Notes: generated from the sequence alone by a model not told the origin. Counted from the stretch's first letter, positions 12,497 to 24,083 are shown. The stretch is 64,000 nucleotides of DNA from Rotaria macrura (GCA_900239685.1 OENT01000105.1:1-64000); one strand, 5' to 3'. Numbers and translations: made by a program.

Positions 12497-15098
12497 ATGT
12501 CCGACAATGAATTAGACGAACTTCTTTCTCAATTGAAACATGCTTATAAAAAGTAAATGATCTCTCAAGAGTTTAAAGTTATAATGTTTTGTCGTCATCT
12601 CAAATCTAACACATGCAATTTTTCTTTAAAGAAACCGTCACCACTCATCCGATGAAACGAATCTTGAAAATATACTTAAGAAAATCGATGTTTTCATCAA
12701 TCGACGTCAGATGAAATTACTTAATCATCAGAAACGTCTCGATGATTTACAACGTGATTTACTATTATCTGAATGTGAAAGTTCACGAAATCGTGCAGCA
12801 CTCGAAAAGAAAGATTTCGAAGTACAAAAATATTTGAACTCATTTTACCTATTTTTATTTGTACATTTTTTCTTCTCTCGACGATCAGGTCAATCAACTA
12901 CATGTGATGTTGAATAAAGCTGAACAAACTACCCAAAACATAATGATGAAATACGATAATGAGATGCAAAAATTAACACAACAAGTTATTATGTCTTTCC
13001 GAATACTATTGTACGCATTTTACTCTTATTATTTAGCTTTCTAACGTTCAGCAAGGTCATCAACAATTAAAAATAACGCAAATAAATAATCATGATAATA
13101 GATCAATGAATGAAGCATTCGCTGAAATTGCTCGTCTTCGAGAATTCAATAAAGTAAAATTCTTTTTTAATCGATTTCGAAATGGTTTCAAAGATGAATC
13201 AAAGGAGTTTCATCGTTTAAAAACTGAAGAATTCGAATTCATATTTTAATCAGAATAAATACAATACGAGACTATCTTCAAATATCGAACATGTCCCATT
13301 TATGTTAAGATTTAAAAAACGCGTAAATCTTTCCAAACATAATAATTATCGAATCATACCTGTTTCAATGCTATGTTACATCTAAACTTTTTAGGAAAAA
13401 ATAGTCAAAGAAAAATCCTCACACATAAAAATAAGTTCAACACTCGTAGTCTACAGTAATAGAGCTAGTCTCGAAATCTTTGAAATATAATTTCTGGAGT
13501 ACTATTTTTTTTATTATTAAAATAGATACTGGAAATCGATAATCAACGTCTATACAATGAAAATGATCACCTCAAGCAAAGTCATTGTCTAAATCATAAT
13601 TACGAACTAAATGTCTTAAGTGAAAAAAATGCCCAACGAGAAAAACTAATTAATTCGCTACCAAGCAGTAACGTAATCGTTTAAAATTATATTCATTTAT
13701 GTTCTTTCTAAATATTTCTTTTATTGCAACAGCTATCATGTAATCAGGATGTTAATTCAATATTTTTTGAATCCAAAATTAAGACTCTTGAAAATGATGT
13801 TGAACTATATAAACATCGTTCTGATGAACAAGTAAAAAAAACCAGACTTCTAATTTTTTCAATTTTTTTCATCTTCAGAATCTATCGATGAATATTAATT
13901 CATATTATCTATTTGACTATTATCATATAGGAAATAGAAATTCGTCGATTAGTAAACGAACTCAATGTAGAACGTGAACAGCATAAAAATGAACTTGATA
14001 CTTTTCGACAGAAGATTACCGTAGATATTTAATCGATATATAACTTTAAGTCGAATATATTGTTTTCAATTTAGTCGGACGAAATAGATAAATTACGAAT
14101 GTTATTCAATCATAGCGAACAACAATGTAACATACTTCGATTAGAACTACAACGTATACAAACAGAAAAAGAAATTCTCAAAGTACGATTGATTGAAGAG
14201 AAAATCATCGATAGTCCAACAATTGATATCAAGTATTTATCTTCGATTATTATTTATCTTTGATTATTATAAAAACTTGTTATCTTTTAGAGAATTCGAT
14301 GATAATGATTATGAAAAAATTATTCGTAACGAACTTGATATAAATATTAATCAAGCTAATAAGCTAATTAAGTATATTTCTTGCATAAAATGTAATGTAG
14401 AAGAACGATGTATATATATGTAAGTATTAATTTGCTTTTTAGTTATTCGAATTGTCATAAACGATTACTAGAAGAGAGAATTCAACAATTGACAGATGAA
14501 ATCAATCAATTAAAGAAAGACAATAAAGTTAATGTATTCAATTACGATTTTTCTTGATCATTGCATTATTAAGTTTTTTATATTTTGCATTTTTTTATAA
14601 AGAATACCAAAGATTTATCTATACAAATATATCAATGCAATGAAAATGTGCTACATGCTAAACGTGAAATAAACAAATTACACATGGAAGTAACAGATAA
14701 AAATACTATTATTTACAATCTTCATAAAAAAATTGAATGTCTCGAACAAGCATTGTTGATATCAAAACAACGAATGAACGCACAAATGAATGAGATTGAA
14801 GTAAAATCATAAAAACTTGATGATATTTTGTTTTTGATATTTTCGTTCTAATAAAGGATCTTCGATCGAGAAATCAACTGATCACATCTACAACCGAGAA
14901 AGATATTGTATAGATTTGTTCAAGAATTTTCTTGTATCGATCATTAGTTGCTGTTTGTTGTTCTATTCTCAGATGCATATTCCAATATTTATTGGTCGAT
15001 CATCTACAAACGATGATGTTCAAATACGCCAATCGATTGATCTCAATCAAAATTTATGTACAAGTTCACCTATAAAATCTACGGATGTAAACAAGTAA
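12497..15098 (+). CDS. Coiled-coil centrosomal protein, CEP63/DEUP1-like, 492 residues
   Basis: Thirteen exons: 12497-12552, 12632-12821, 12889-12984, 13052-13153, 13526-13672, 13733-13831, 13931-14020, 14075-14232, 14291-14371, 14443-14527, 14603-14800, 14857-14907, 14973-15098. All junction phases match and the total encodes 492 residues. The product is almost wholly predicted coiled coil, rich in Glu, Lys, Gln and Asn, with no membrane segment. Near the N-terminus NLENILKKIDVFINRR aligns by eye with the CEP63 opening ELQELMKQIDIMVAHKK, and the spacing of later heptads (for example the HAKREINKLHMEVTDK region) also follows CEP63. In animals CEP63 and DEUP1 recruit CEP152 for centriole duplication, in cycling and multiciliated cells respectively. 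Other long coiled-coil proteins remain possible, since heptads resemble one another by chance. The gene model is firm; the family name is moderate. Confidence 0.62.
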
Positions 15099-15506
15099 TT
15101 ACTAGTTAGAATGATGACAGTTATTGAAATATACTTCTCCTAGCCACATATATATGTAAGATCACGACAGAAAACGAACAAAATGCTAGAATCTAGGCTC
15201 AGATTTGTTTCTCATGATATTTTCTATGGTTTTTAAGAAATTCCTTATGCAAGTCATTTGAGTCAGAACAAAGTTCCACAGAAATAACCACAAAAACATG
15301 TTAGTCTTCCACTGAAATAGTTTTCTCTAGATTACAATAGAAATCTGACAAACTCCAGCTTTTGATACGATACTTATTCCATTTCATCAACATTGTGATC
15401 AGAACCGATAGATAGAAGAAAATACTTGAAATTAATCAATATGGCCCCGGTACTTTTTTATTTTTAATGGATATATCGCGTATACTTAGGCTAGTTGTGT
15501 ATCATA

Positions 15507-16252
15507 CAGGGTGTTCAGTTTATTGTGAAACGATTTTCACACTCTCTTTCAGTGGCGATTCATTCAGATATGGTGATATTTTTATTGTTATATCTCATTA
15601 GGACTCTAGATTTTGCTGTGATGATCAGTATCTCCTTAAGTGATTGTCTCATGGAAAAATATCCCCTAGTTTTGAAATGGCCCTTTACACATGTTTGAGA
15701 AATAGTATGGTAGCTACTACCACTGAAAATGAACTCCGATGATTAGATTGCCCTACCATCATCTTTTTTTGTTCTCAGATATCTACCAGACAGTTATCTG
15801 CTATTAGTCTATGTCTTCTGAAAATTTGAGGCGTAAATATCAAGAATCGATCGAGTACCGAAAAGAGACGCCCCTCGGCCTAGTTCAAGAAAAGCTTCTT
15901 GCATAGATCGCNNNNNNNNNNNNNNNNNNNNNNNNNNNNNNNNNNNNNNNNNNNNNNNNNNNNNNNNNNNNNNNNNNNNNNNNNNNNNNNNNNNNNNNNN
16001 NNNNNNNNNNNNNNNNNNNNNNNNNNNNNNNNNNNNNNNNNNNNNNNNNNNNNNNNNNNNNNNNNNNNNNNNNNNNNNNNNNNNNNNNNNNNNNNNNNNN
16101 NNNNNNNNNNNNNNNTCACTTAAGGAGATACTGATCATCACAGCAAAATCTAGAGTCCTAATGAGATATAACAATAAAAATATCACCATATCTGAATGAA
16201 TCGCCACTGAAAGAGAGTGTGAAAATCGTTTCACAATAAACTGAACGCCCTT
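15507..16252. mobile_element. Tc1/mariner-like non-autonomous element with long inverted repeats
   Basis: Two arms of 137 bp, 15507-15643 and 16116-16252, are reverse complements with only about two mismatches. The ends read CAGGGTGTTCAGTTTATTG on the left and, in complement, AAGGGCGTTCAGTTTATTG on the right. Each end is flanked by TA, the target duplication made by Tc1/mariner transposases. The inner sequence (15644-15911) shows no transposase motif and the rest is hidden by 204 N, so the element is either a MITE or an internally unknown copy. The near-identity of the arms points to a recent insertion, unless the assembler copied one arm. Confidence 0.7.
15912..16115. other. Assembly gap (204 N)
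   Basis: A run of N inside the inverted-repeat element, immediately before its right arm. The stated length may be an estimate. Long inverted repeats fold back and often break read assembly, which would explain its place. Confidence 0.95.
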
Positions 16253-18187
16253 TACAGACTCCACTCTACCATAACAATCCGGAAAGTGTGTCAAATTCTT
16301 CACTGATTTCTGCTGAGATATTATATTGTTTTACGATGTATCTGAAACCATTGTCATTTTCCATTTTCAGCTAGACTACGAAAATTCATGGTAAAGCTTC
16401 TATTTGAATTTCTACTTTTAAAATATAAGACCCTGATAACTGTTTTTCAGTTCAATCATTGATATCGATGAATTAGAACAATGAAAATCAATGAGACTTT
16501 AACATGATAAAAGATTGCTAATCAAGATTTATTTCTATCAGAATTTTACAAGGAAACTTCACTCTGAATTTTTCTCGTCGAACGTATGGCCGGCGCTTGA
16601 AAAATAGAATTCAAGTATTCTAGTGTTCCTTTCCATTGGTTAGAAATCCAAACGAACTGGTTTTATTTTTAGGATGTATCTGGCACATTAGGATCTACAT
16701 TGATGCACATAATGTCAACTAAAAAGCAATTAATCAGTTGAGGACTTTTCTCGTTAAAATGAATGTAAGCAAAAAACAATGATGGATATTAGCGATGTTT
16801 TGCCGATACAAACATCTAAAGTGGGCAATACCATTATCCTTAACCCTTAAAATCTTGTTTTGTTCATTATTAGACGAGAAATATACTAAACTATATAATT
16901 TTTCTTATTTCAATTTGATTAGAAAAGCAGATTCAGACATGTTGTTAATTAAGGTCATATGAAATATTCGTTAGAAATTTATCATTATGACACAAGATAG
17001 GTCAAAAATGATGGGCTGACATTGCTGTTGAGTTATTTTCATTATTTATTTTTAGATATCTTTGTCATTTTGATAGTAATACTTCGTCATCAATCGGTAT
17101 TCAATGTCAAAATCGTGAACAAATTGCATCCGATCGTAGAAAATTTCTTTCTCGTTGATTATTCTTTTTTTTTCTTTGTTCTTTTCAATGAATATATATT
17201 TTACTTGATGTTAATTTTCACTATGCTTAATAAAAGATTGCTATGTGTCTCTTATATGCTGATTTAACATCAAATGTTAAAAATTGAAAAACAATTTCAC
17301 ATTGTTGGCCGTAACAAACATGTGTGCTCTAGGAGTCGAGGCCTATATTTATTATCAATACAACACAACAACTCTAGATTTAGATGCCTGCATGTATTTT
17401 GTGTTTCTCTTTTCCTAGGGGCTTTCGCTGAAATTAACCGAGGTACACAAAGAGAAGTCATTCGAAACCTTGGATCAGTAATCGTAAGCATCACATAGAT
17501 CTGATTGTGATTGGACAGGAATGTGTTGTTCCATGACTTAAACATCAGGAATAAATATGTATCTTTTTTAGTTTTGTTGTTTTCCTCTTTTATTGTCGGT
17601 GGGTGTTTCCTGGTATCTTTCAGTTAGAAAGAAAAACGGAGAAATCGTCCTTATTGCGATTAATATTTACTTTATGCGGTTCTTCTCTTTGTATGAGATG
17701 TGATTGATCGCAGGGATGTCATTGGTGAGAAATGAGTGGGCAAGGAGAAAAACTACAGAGAAGAATATAGTTGTCTGATAGAATGGAGAAGGAAGTCTAC
17801 ACAAGATTAACCATTGTACATGAAGCATATCTTGTCGGTGCTTAGAAAAGAATAGAAGAAAAAAAAAGAGGTTATGTGGAATAGCAAATGGCCGTTTCTC
17901 TCGATCAGCTTAGTATACCAAATTCGGGAGGAACATTCGAGCTTGAATTTCATCGTGGCATTACTTTCCGTCGTCTATATTTTCCATGCCTACGCATCTA
18001 CATAACGATATTAAGCAGAAAAATACCGATTTGTCTCACTAGCTTTCGGTATATCTACTATTTATTTTTCTTTTATAACTATGTGGGATACATGTTGCAA
18101 TGAGAAAAAAACCATAGAGTAGCAGTGATGGTATCGTTCGTTCTGTTCTGTTCTGTTTCTCTCGGTTTATTACACTAAACAACCACA

Positions 18188-18222
18188 CATACACACACAC
18201 ACACATATATATATATATATGT
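18188..18222. repeat. (CA)n-(TA)n compound microsatellite
   Basis: A CA run passes directly into a TA run, about 380 bases upstream of the first LIM gene. Probably length-variable. Confidence 0.9.
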
Positions 18223-18362
18223 AGACACTCCTTAGATTCAATAGGATGGATATTTACACAATATCTGTCTTCTGGTCTAAAGGGTGACGTTAACAACAAT
18301 CATTTTCGAAGAAGAGATCTCAGAGAGTTGTTCTGTGCGATGCCGATTATTTTTTTGAGGGA

Positions 18363-18371
18363 GGGGGGGGG
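18363..18371. repeat. Poly-G run
   Basis: Nine consecutive G, preceded by GAGGGA, in otherwise AT-rich upstream sequence of the first LIM gene. Such runs are uncommon here; no function can be read from it. Confidence 0.85.
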
Positions 18372-18599
18372 CAGAAGATGGAATAGTTCCCAATAAATAG
18401 CAAGAAAAGGAGAGAGAGAGGGTAAGAAAACAACAATATTGTTTTATACCCTTTTTATAGGGAAAAGTTTGAGTAAGCAGCTAGTCGATTCCCATATTCT
18501 TTTTTGCTCAAAGTTAATATAGGTAGTGTAGTTTTAACCAAGTCATCGTAAGTAGAGAATATTTGTGTATTTTTGATAGATAGTACGAATAGACGAATT

Positions 18600-18714
18600 A
18601 TGCCATTCAAACCACCTGAAGCAGTCAAGTGTCCAAAATGCAATCAAAATGTTTATCATGCCGAAGAAGTACAAGCAGCGGGCAAAAAATATCACAAAAT
18701 GTGCTTTAAATGCG
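18600..18714 (+). other. LIM gene 1, alternative first coding exon A
   Basis: Encodes MPFKPPEAVKCPKCNQ... through CFKCG and ends with a GTACAT donor. Its N-terminus matches that of the downstream LIM gene (MPFKPPE), so it is probably the ancestral form. Confidence 0.75.
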
Positions 18715-19449
18715 GTACATACTTATATTTATATGAGAAAGAAAATTACCTTTATCACAATATAATTATTCACCTGAATTGTTCCTCTCTAATCTATTCG
18801 AATTTCATAAAAATCTATTTAAATGCATGTTCCTGCTTGATGCCATTATGCTCACCATCATCCCTTTCAGATGCCGTTTTCAATTCAAATTGTTCGTTGT
18901 CCAAAATGTAATCAGCCTGTTTATCACGCTGAGGAAGTACCAGCAGCGGGTAAAAAATGGCACAAAACATGTTTTAAATGTGGTAAGGTATTCGTATTAT
19001 GCTCTACCCTTTCTCTCCTTAGTTAATTAGTGTTCTATGTATTTCAATGATCCTGAAAAAAGTTACTAATTGCTTTTGTTTGTTCTGTTTTTCGAAAACA
19101 AAAATAGGTTTGTGCAAAAAGATGCTAGAATCAACAACACTTGCCGAACACGAAGGCAATCTATTCTGTAAACAATGCTATGCTCGTAAATTTGTGAGTG
19201 ACTATTTCCATATTGCTTTCATTTTCCTACGAAATAATTCTTCATAAACAGGGTCCAAAAGGTGTTGGCTTTGGTAGTGGAGCAGGCACTCTTGGCATGG
19301 ATACAGGCGAACATCTTGGCAATAAATCAGGCTCAGAAATGACGTAAGAATAATTGAATTTTCGATTCATGTCGAGTCTCTTTTAAACATCATGTTTTCA
19401 TCATAGAAATAAACCAAACTATGCATCACCGCCAGGTGCTGGCCAATAA
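18600..19449 (+). CDS. Single-LIM muscle-type protein (Mlp60A/CRP family) with two alternative first coding exons
   Basis: The shared exons are 19108-19193, 19252-19343 and 19407-19449. Either of two first coding exons can join them in frame: exon A (18600-18714) or exon B (18871-18982). Both encode the first half of a LIM zinc-binding domain ending CFKCG in phase 1. The products are 111 or 110 residues. All eight zinc ligands are present in the pattern C-x2-C-x17-H-x2-C-x2-C-x2-C-x17-C-x2-C, followed by the glycine-rich GPKGVGFGSGAGTLGMDTG tail typical of cysteine-rich/muscle LIM proteins, which bind actinin and organise actin at the Z-disc. Length and layout match Drosophila Mlp60A. Splicing A to B would shift the frame and stop quickly, so the two exons must be mutually exclusive, or one is a relic. 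Exon B starts directly at a splice acceptor (TTTCAG before its ATG), as expected if a leader or untranslated exon is joined there. Confidence 0.85.
18871..18982 (+). other. LIM gene 1, alternative first coding exon B
   Basis: Encodes MPFSIQIVRCPKCNQ... through CFKCG and ends with a GTAAGG donor in the same phase as exon A. It keeps both zinc ligand pairs and the HKTC motif, so it looks functional. Confidence 0.75.
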
Positions 19450-19679
19450 GCGTACTGCCAAATATCATAATTTCATGGGCATGCAATTGCAATTAATATA
19501 TTTCATTTATTCTTTATATATCTGTTTGTTTTATGGTGTTTCGAATTTTTCTTTTCACTATATATGTTATTCTCGATGAGTGTGACTAAAATTCTAATCA
19601 TTATTTATCTTATATGATATAATTTATTTCAGATATCTGTGTTTTTTTTAATTTGTAATACGTAATTTGTTATTGAATC

Positions 19680-20273
19680 ATGCCATTCAAACCTCCAGAG
19701 ACATCCAAATGTAAGTTAATTGAAGAGAGAAACGTAACACAATTGTTAAGTTTATTTTTATTGCATTCACAGGCCCCAAATGCAATCAAAGCGTTTATGC
19801 TGCTGAAGAAGTTCCAGCTGCTGGAAAAAAATGGCACAAAATGTGCTTCAAATGTGGTATGTTGAATAGGTTTTGTTATTGAACCACATGAATCATTTTT
19901 TTTTGATGAAAGGTCTTTGTAAGAAAATGTTAGAAGCTATGACAATGGCTGAACATGAAGGAAACATCTATTGTAAACAATGTTACGCACGTAAATTCGG
20001 GTAAGCTTTGACAAGAAAACATCAGATTGGGCCAAGGACAACAAATGGAAACAATGAAATTTATTTTTTAGACCCAAAGGTTATGGTTTCGGACAAGGAG
20101 CTGGCACACTAGGCATGGATACTGGTGAACATTTGGGAAACAAAGGTGGATCTGAGATGAGGTAAATATATTGTTTGCTTGTGAATCGATTAATGAATTA
20201 ATAATGCATCTTTTTAAATAATAGTAACAAACCAAACTATGCTCCACCACCCGGTGCTGCTCAACAAGAATAA
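19680..20273 (+). CDS. Single-LIM muscle-type protein (Mlp60A/CRP family), tandem paralogue, 113 residues
   Basis: Five exons: 19680-19710, 19773-19856, 19913-20000, 20072-20161, 20225-20273, total 113 residues. One LIM domain at about residues 11-65 has all eight zinc ligands (CPKC, HKMC, FKC, GLC, CKQC spacing), then GPKGYGFGQGAGTLGMDTG and a short proline-rich end. It is a close paralogue of the gene just upstream, 230 bp away and in the same direction, and probably shares the role of a cytoskeletal adaptor in muscle. It differs in having an additional phase-1 intron inside the first LIM half, right before the first zinc pair (after codon 10), absent from both exon A and exon B of its neighbour. 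AATAAA signals overlap and follow the stop (20269-20274, 20278-20283). Family assignment is firm. Confidence 0.9.
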
Positions 20274-21205
20274 ATGAAATAAAAATAGAGATTAACATCC
20301 GAATCCGTTTTGACTCATGTATAAACAAAAGAAATGTATTTGTATTTGATTTATTTCAATAATATAATTACCTGTAGAAAAGCCTGTCTTGAACCTGTTT
20401 TTTCATTTTTACCCTTCTCTTCTTTTTGTTTGTCAGTTTTATATTGAATGCGAGATTCGATTTTTATATTGGTTTATAAGAAAAAAGAGAAAGAAAAACA
20501 ACGATGTATTACCAAAATAATTATGGTAAATGGATTTTCTCGCTGTTACTCTTTCTTTCTAAATAGTTTTAATAACTTAGGTTATGAATACATTCTTTTT
20601 TTTTGTTTTTTTTGCATTTCTTCTTTTCAATATCTTTATGTTCAATTGTTGCTGCTGGTATCTGTATCACCAATGAGACTTTTTTTAATTTAAAGAATAC
20701 AAACACACGTTGAACTGCATACACTATATTAAAAGTTCTCTTTTTGTTTTGTTCAATATGCGTTTAGTATGACCTTTTTTAAAACACGGTGTTGTTTGTT
20801 CGATAATTATCAATATGCATATGCTTGTATATCATCGACATAAATAAGCAAATGCATGCTGACATTCTTTCATATCCTATAGAAGTAATAATCATGAAAA
20901 GAAGCCTGTCTAGCCTATTCTCTTCTATTTACATGAATAAGAACGATAACAGTTGATGTCAACAAAAATAACAAGTTTGTAGTGGGATCTTCTTCCCCAT
21001 GTCATTCATCCGATTGATGGCAGTTTCTCACCAAAAGAAAAATATTAGTAGATGTATAGAAAAGGAAAAACAAAAAGGACAAACAAGATGTGAGAATATG
21101 AATAGAAAAGGTTAAATTAAATAATAAACACAAAAATAAAGCTATGCACATATGCGTATACACACATATGTACGTTTCTTTTTGCCATGATGAAATGTTT
21201 TGTTT
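20274..21205. other. Intergenic region between convergent gene ends
   Basis: T- and A-rich sequence after the second LIM gene and before the 3' end of the minus-strand gene. It presumably holds both 3' untranslated regions. No other feature seen. Confidence 0.5.
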
Positions 21206-22433
21206 TTAATTAAAGAAATAATCAGTTATATGATTGTAACTTCTATGATCAGACATTAGTGAACGTATACAAACATGTTCATCTCGTGGAGAAATGAAAT
21301 TAGGCGGATGTTTTTGCTCTTGTAAATAATTTGACGACAATTCATTATCTGTGATAGTTGGTAGTAAAACTAATGGAGGTATGATCTGTTGTTGATTAGA
21401 ATATGGTGATTGATTGCTTGTCTGATGAATGTTTGTTTCCTCGAATCGTTGATTGAATATTTCATTCTAAATTCAATGGATGAATATTTTCTTTTGTTTC
21501 TCTTTGAAAGAGAAAATATTACGCTATAATTTATATATGGATTATGAAATTCCGGAAGAATTGACATGAGAGGTAGTGGTTGAGGTGGATGAAAATTCTG
21601 CTACAAAAAATTTGAAACAAATCACATGAAGATGATTCATCGAAGAAAAATTGAAATACATACTTCTTCAATCATATTATGCAGAGTTTGTTGTACTAGA
21701 TCAATAAAAATTGATTCATGCGAATTTTTCTGATTGAAACCATTTGAAAACTAAACGATAAAAATTCCTTTTCTTATTTTTATAGAAACATTTTTCTTTT
21801 CTATTGATATTAAATTTACATTATAATGCTGGATGTTGTTTTGATCGAGAAATTTCTCATTAGAACAATTTCGTCGATGTCGATTTCTTCGTTTGGTTTT
21901 AATTATTGTTGTTTGTTCACGTTTCTTCATTGACATTTTATTCATAATTGATAATGATGATGCTACTTGAGAGTGAGACATTATAGATTGATACGATGGC
22001 AATATAGTGGAAGGTCGTATAACTGGTGTAAATCCATTGACAAGGACTAAATCTTGTTTAGGTCGAAGTATCGATGTTTCACCATTTCGACGTATAATCA
22101 TCTCATGATTTTTAAAACGACCTTCACATGAGACATGTGTTGATCTGTCAATATATTGTCGAGTAGTATTGTGTAATGGATCAGTTGAATGATCAGCAAG
22201 TAGATTAGGCAATGGATAATCGAAAAATTTAGTATATTTTGATGTTTTACCGATGATATCAAAAGGAATATTGGCCTACAATAGAATACTTTCAGAATAT
22301 CCATCGAAGAATTCTGTTTTTTTTTCGTAAGTCTCACAATTAAGATTCTTTCCCCATGCCTATTAGTGTCATTAAGTCGTTTGACTTTGTGTGAATGTAA
22401 ACGATGTTTTCGTTGTTGAACAAAATGGGACAT
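21206..22433 (-). CDS. Unrecognised protein, 325 residues, five exons
   Basis: Minus-strand exons 22433-22338, 22275-21820, 21750-21664, 21600-21523 and 21466-21206 join with matching phases (all phase 0) into a 325-residue protein starting MSHFVQQRKHRLHSHKVKRL. I do not recognise a domain. The chain is hydrophilic, has a basic N-terminus and a second basic cluster (KTKRRNRHRRN, about residue 165), and becomes rich in Asn, Gln, His and Pro towards the C-terminus. There is no signal peptide or membrane segment. Basic clusters make a nuclear or nucleic-acid-related role conceivable, but nothing more can be said. It is divergently arranged with the gene at 22941, with 507 bp between the starts. 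An extra 5' exon cannot be excluded. Confidence 0.65.
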
Positions 22434-22940
22434 TTTTCGATGAAAATCCGAATTACACTTGTAAGCGTAGAACAATGAAAAATTTCAATCGAATGTTGTT
22501 TTATTCTTCTGATTCTTTCAAAAGTATGGATAAATGTATTACGCATAGAGATATATGTTGTACATATCCGAATAATAAGAGAGAGGTTCTCGAATAAACA
22601 GCAGGCGCCATCTTTTAATAGTGGCTTTGAAATGTAATCAATTAAAATTTTAAACACTATTGCGTCTGAAAGTTAAAAATGAATTAATTTTCGTTGTGAG
22701 AAAAGCGCCAATTTTAGAATTTCTCTATTTTCTAAACAATTCAACATAAACGGTAATCGAATTAATTCTTGAGTAGGAAGTTTTATAGTGTGCTTCTGAA
22801 TTTCTTTTGCATTTATTTTTTTCTGATGTTAATTTTATTTTTTTAATAATAATGATTATTAAACAAGAATACTACTATTACTACTACTACTACTGCAACT
22901 ATTAATAATAAGTTTTTCATATGACAATCAAGAAGAAATA
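22434..22940. promoter_or_regulatory. Shared upstream region of two divergent unrecognised genes
   Basis: A 507-bp interval between the start codons of the minus-strand gene (22433) and the plus-strand gene (22941). It includes an ACT/TACT repeat near 22870-22895. It presumably contains both promoters; I see no decisive motif. Confidence 0.35.
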
Positions 22941-24083
22941 ATGGCATATGATGATGAACACACTAAACATGATAAATCAATTAGTTTACAACGATCGTCT
23001 CAAAAGCGAAGATCTCAGGAGTAAAATCTTATTTTGAGAATAAAATTTAATCACTATCGTGAATCATTCAGTCTAGATCATAATAATAATAATAATAATA
23101 ATTGTCTATCACATACATTCGTTACTATTTATAAAAGTTCTATATGTTTTCTAAAATTCATATACGAACTTTTATCTATAACACTCTGGCAAGTTATATT
23201 ATTTCCTAAAGAAGAAAGACATTATGGTCAAGGTGATACTAAGGCAATCAATAGTGTTGATGTTGTATCTCTCAACAATTCTGCAAAAGAAAATTATTCG
23301 GAAAAATTCGATCAAGAACTATCACATCATCATCATTTATCGATGATTCAAAAAAATGATCGACGACAACATCATTACGGATTATCAAAAAGTAATTCAC
23401 AATACTCACGGTAGATTTAAAAAGAATTCTTTCGTGAAACGAATACAATTTGTTTTTCGTAAACATTTTCCAGTGTAAAAAACCCACTTCATAATCAAAC
23501 TCGGATAACTGTTCGATCATTATCAAATCAAAATTTAAATCGAGCACAGTCAAATCATACGCCAGTAGCGGAACAGAACTATTCCAATGGTAATCTAGGA
23601 ACACTTGACTCACATATTATTGTGGCACCGATACAATCATCTCACTGTAAAAATATGACATCAAAGAATAATATACAAACAAATCAAATCAATTTACGTG
23701 AACAATTAGCTGATCGACTTTGTCATTATTCATATGAACGATTCAGGTGTATGAACCGCGGATTGTGTTGTGATCATTGTCGACCTTTATTCTTTCCTCA
23801 TATGTCATGTCATCATTCAGAACATAAATTTCCATCATGCATATCACAACAGCCATTAAATAACGAAAGAGAGCTATCTGAAAAATCAAAACAAACTTCA
23901 GATGTAGTAGAAACAAATGAAAGTCAACCAAAATCATATGCAGGCATGTCATTCAAAGTTACTTACACTTCTAATTTTGCCTTCTTATTTTTCTATTTTC
24001 TGTTGTTTCTACTTTTGTTGTTTGTTACTAACGTGTGGATAATAGATCAACTAGAACAGACTAATTTTGTACTTCTGGAGTAG
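22941..24083 (+). CDS. Unrecognised Cys/His-containing protein, about 342 residues
   Basis: Three exons, 22941-23020, 23072-23410 and 23474-24083, have matching phases and encode 342 residues. Features are a seven-Asn run (from an AAT repeat at 23079-23102), a HHHH run, and a Cys/His-rich stretch with CMNRGLCCDHCRP followed by MSCHHSEH, which could bind metal. The last 45 residues include a strongly hydrophobic segment (FLFFYFLLFLLLLFV). This segment may not be protein at all: 23958-24045 has a GT donor, a TACTAAC branch-site match at 24026-24032 and an AG acceptor, and removing it would end the protein soon afterwards at 24052-24054. No domain family was recognised. It is divergent from the gene at 22433. 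Confidence 0.55.

Larger units (their letters stand above)
15099..18599. other. Intergenic region with a MITE, a gap and low-complexity tracts
   Basis: No gene was recognised in this 3.5 kb. It holds the inverted-repeat element at 15507-16252 with its assembly gap, a (CA)n/(TA)n tract, a run of nine G and an AG-rich tract near 18408-18423. The last 600 bases presumably include the promoter of the first LIM gene. Confidence 0.5.

Noticed and set aside
15511-15650. A 46-residue open frame that appears in both orientations near 15511-15650 and 16116-16245
   Set aside because: It is the same sequence read in the two arms of the inverted-repeat element. Repetition reflects the repeat, not a gene, and it has no family resemblance.
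17022-17545. Open frames on both strands upstream of the LIM genes
   Set aside because: They are Phe/Leu/Ile-rich or overlap each other on opposite strands, with no start context, splice continuity or resemblance to known proteins.
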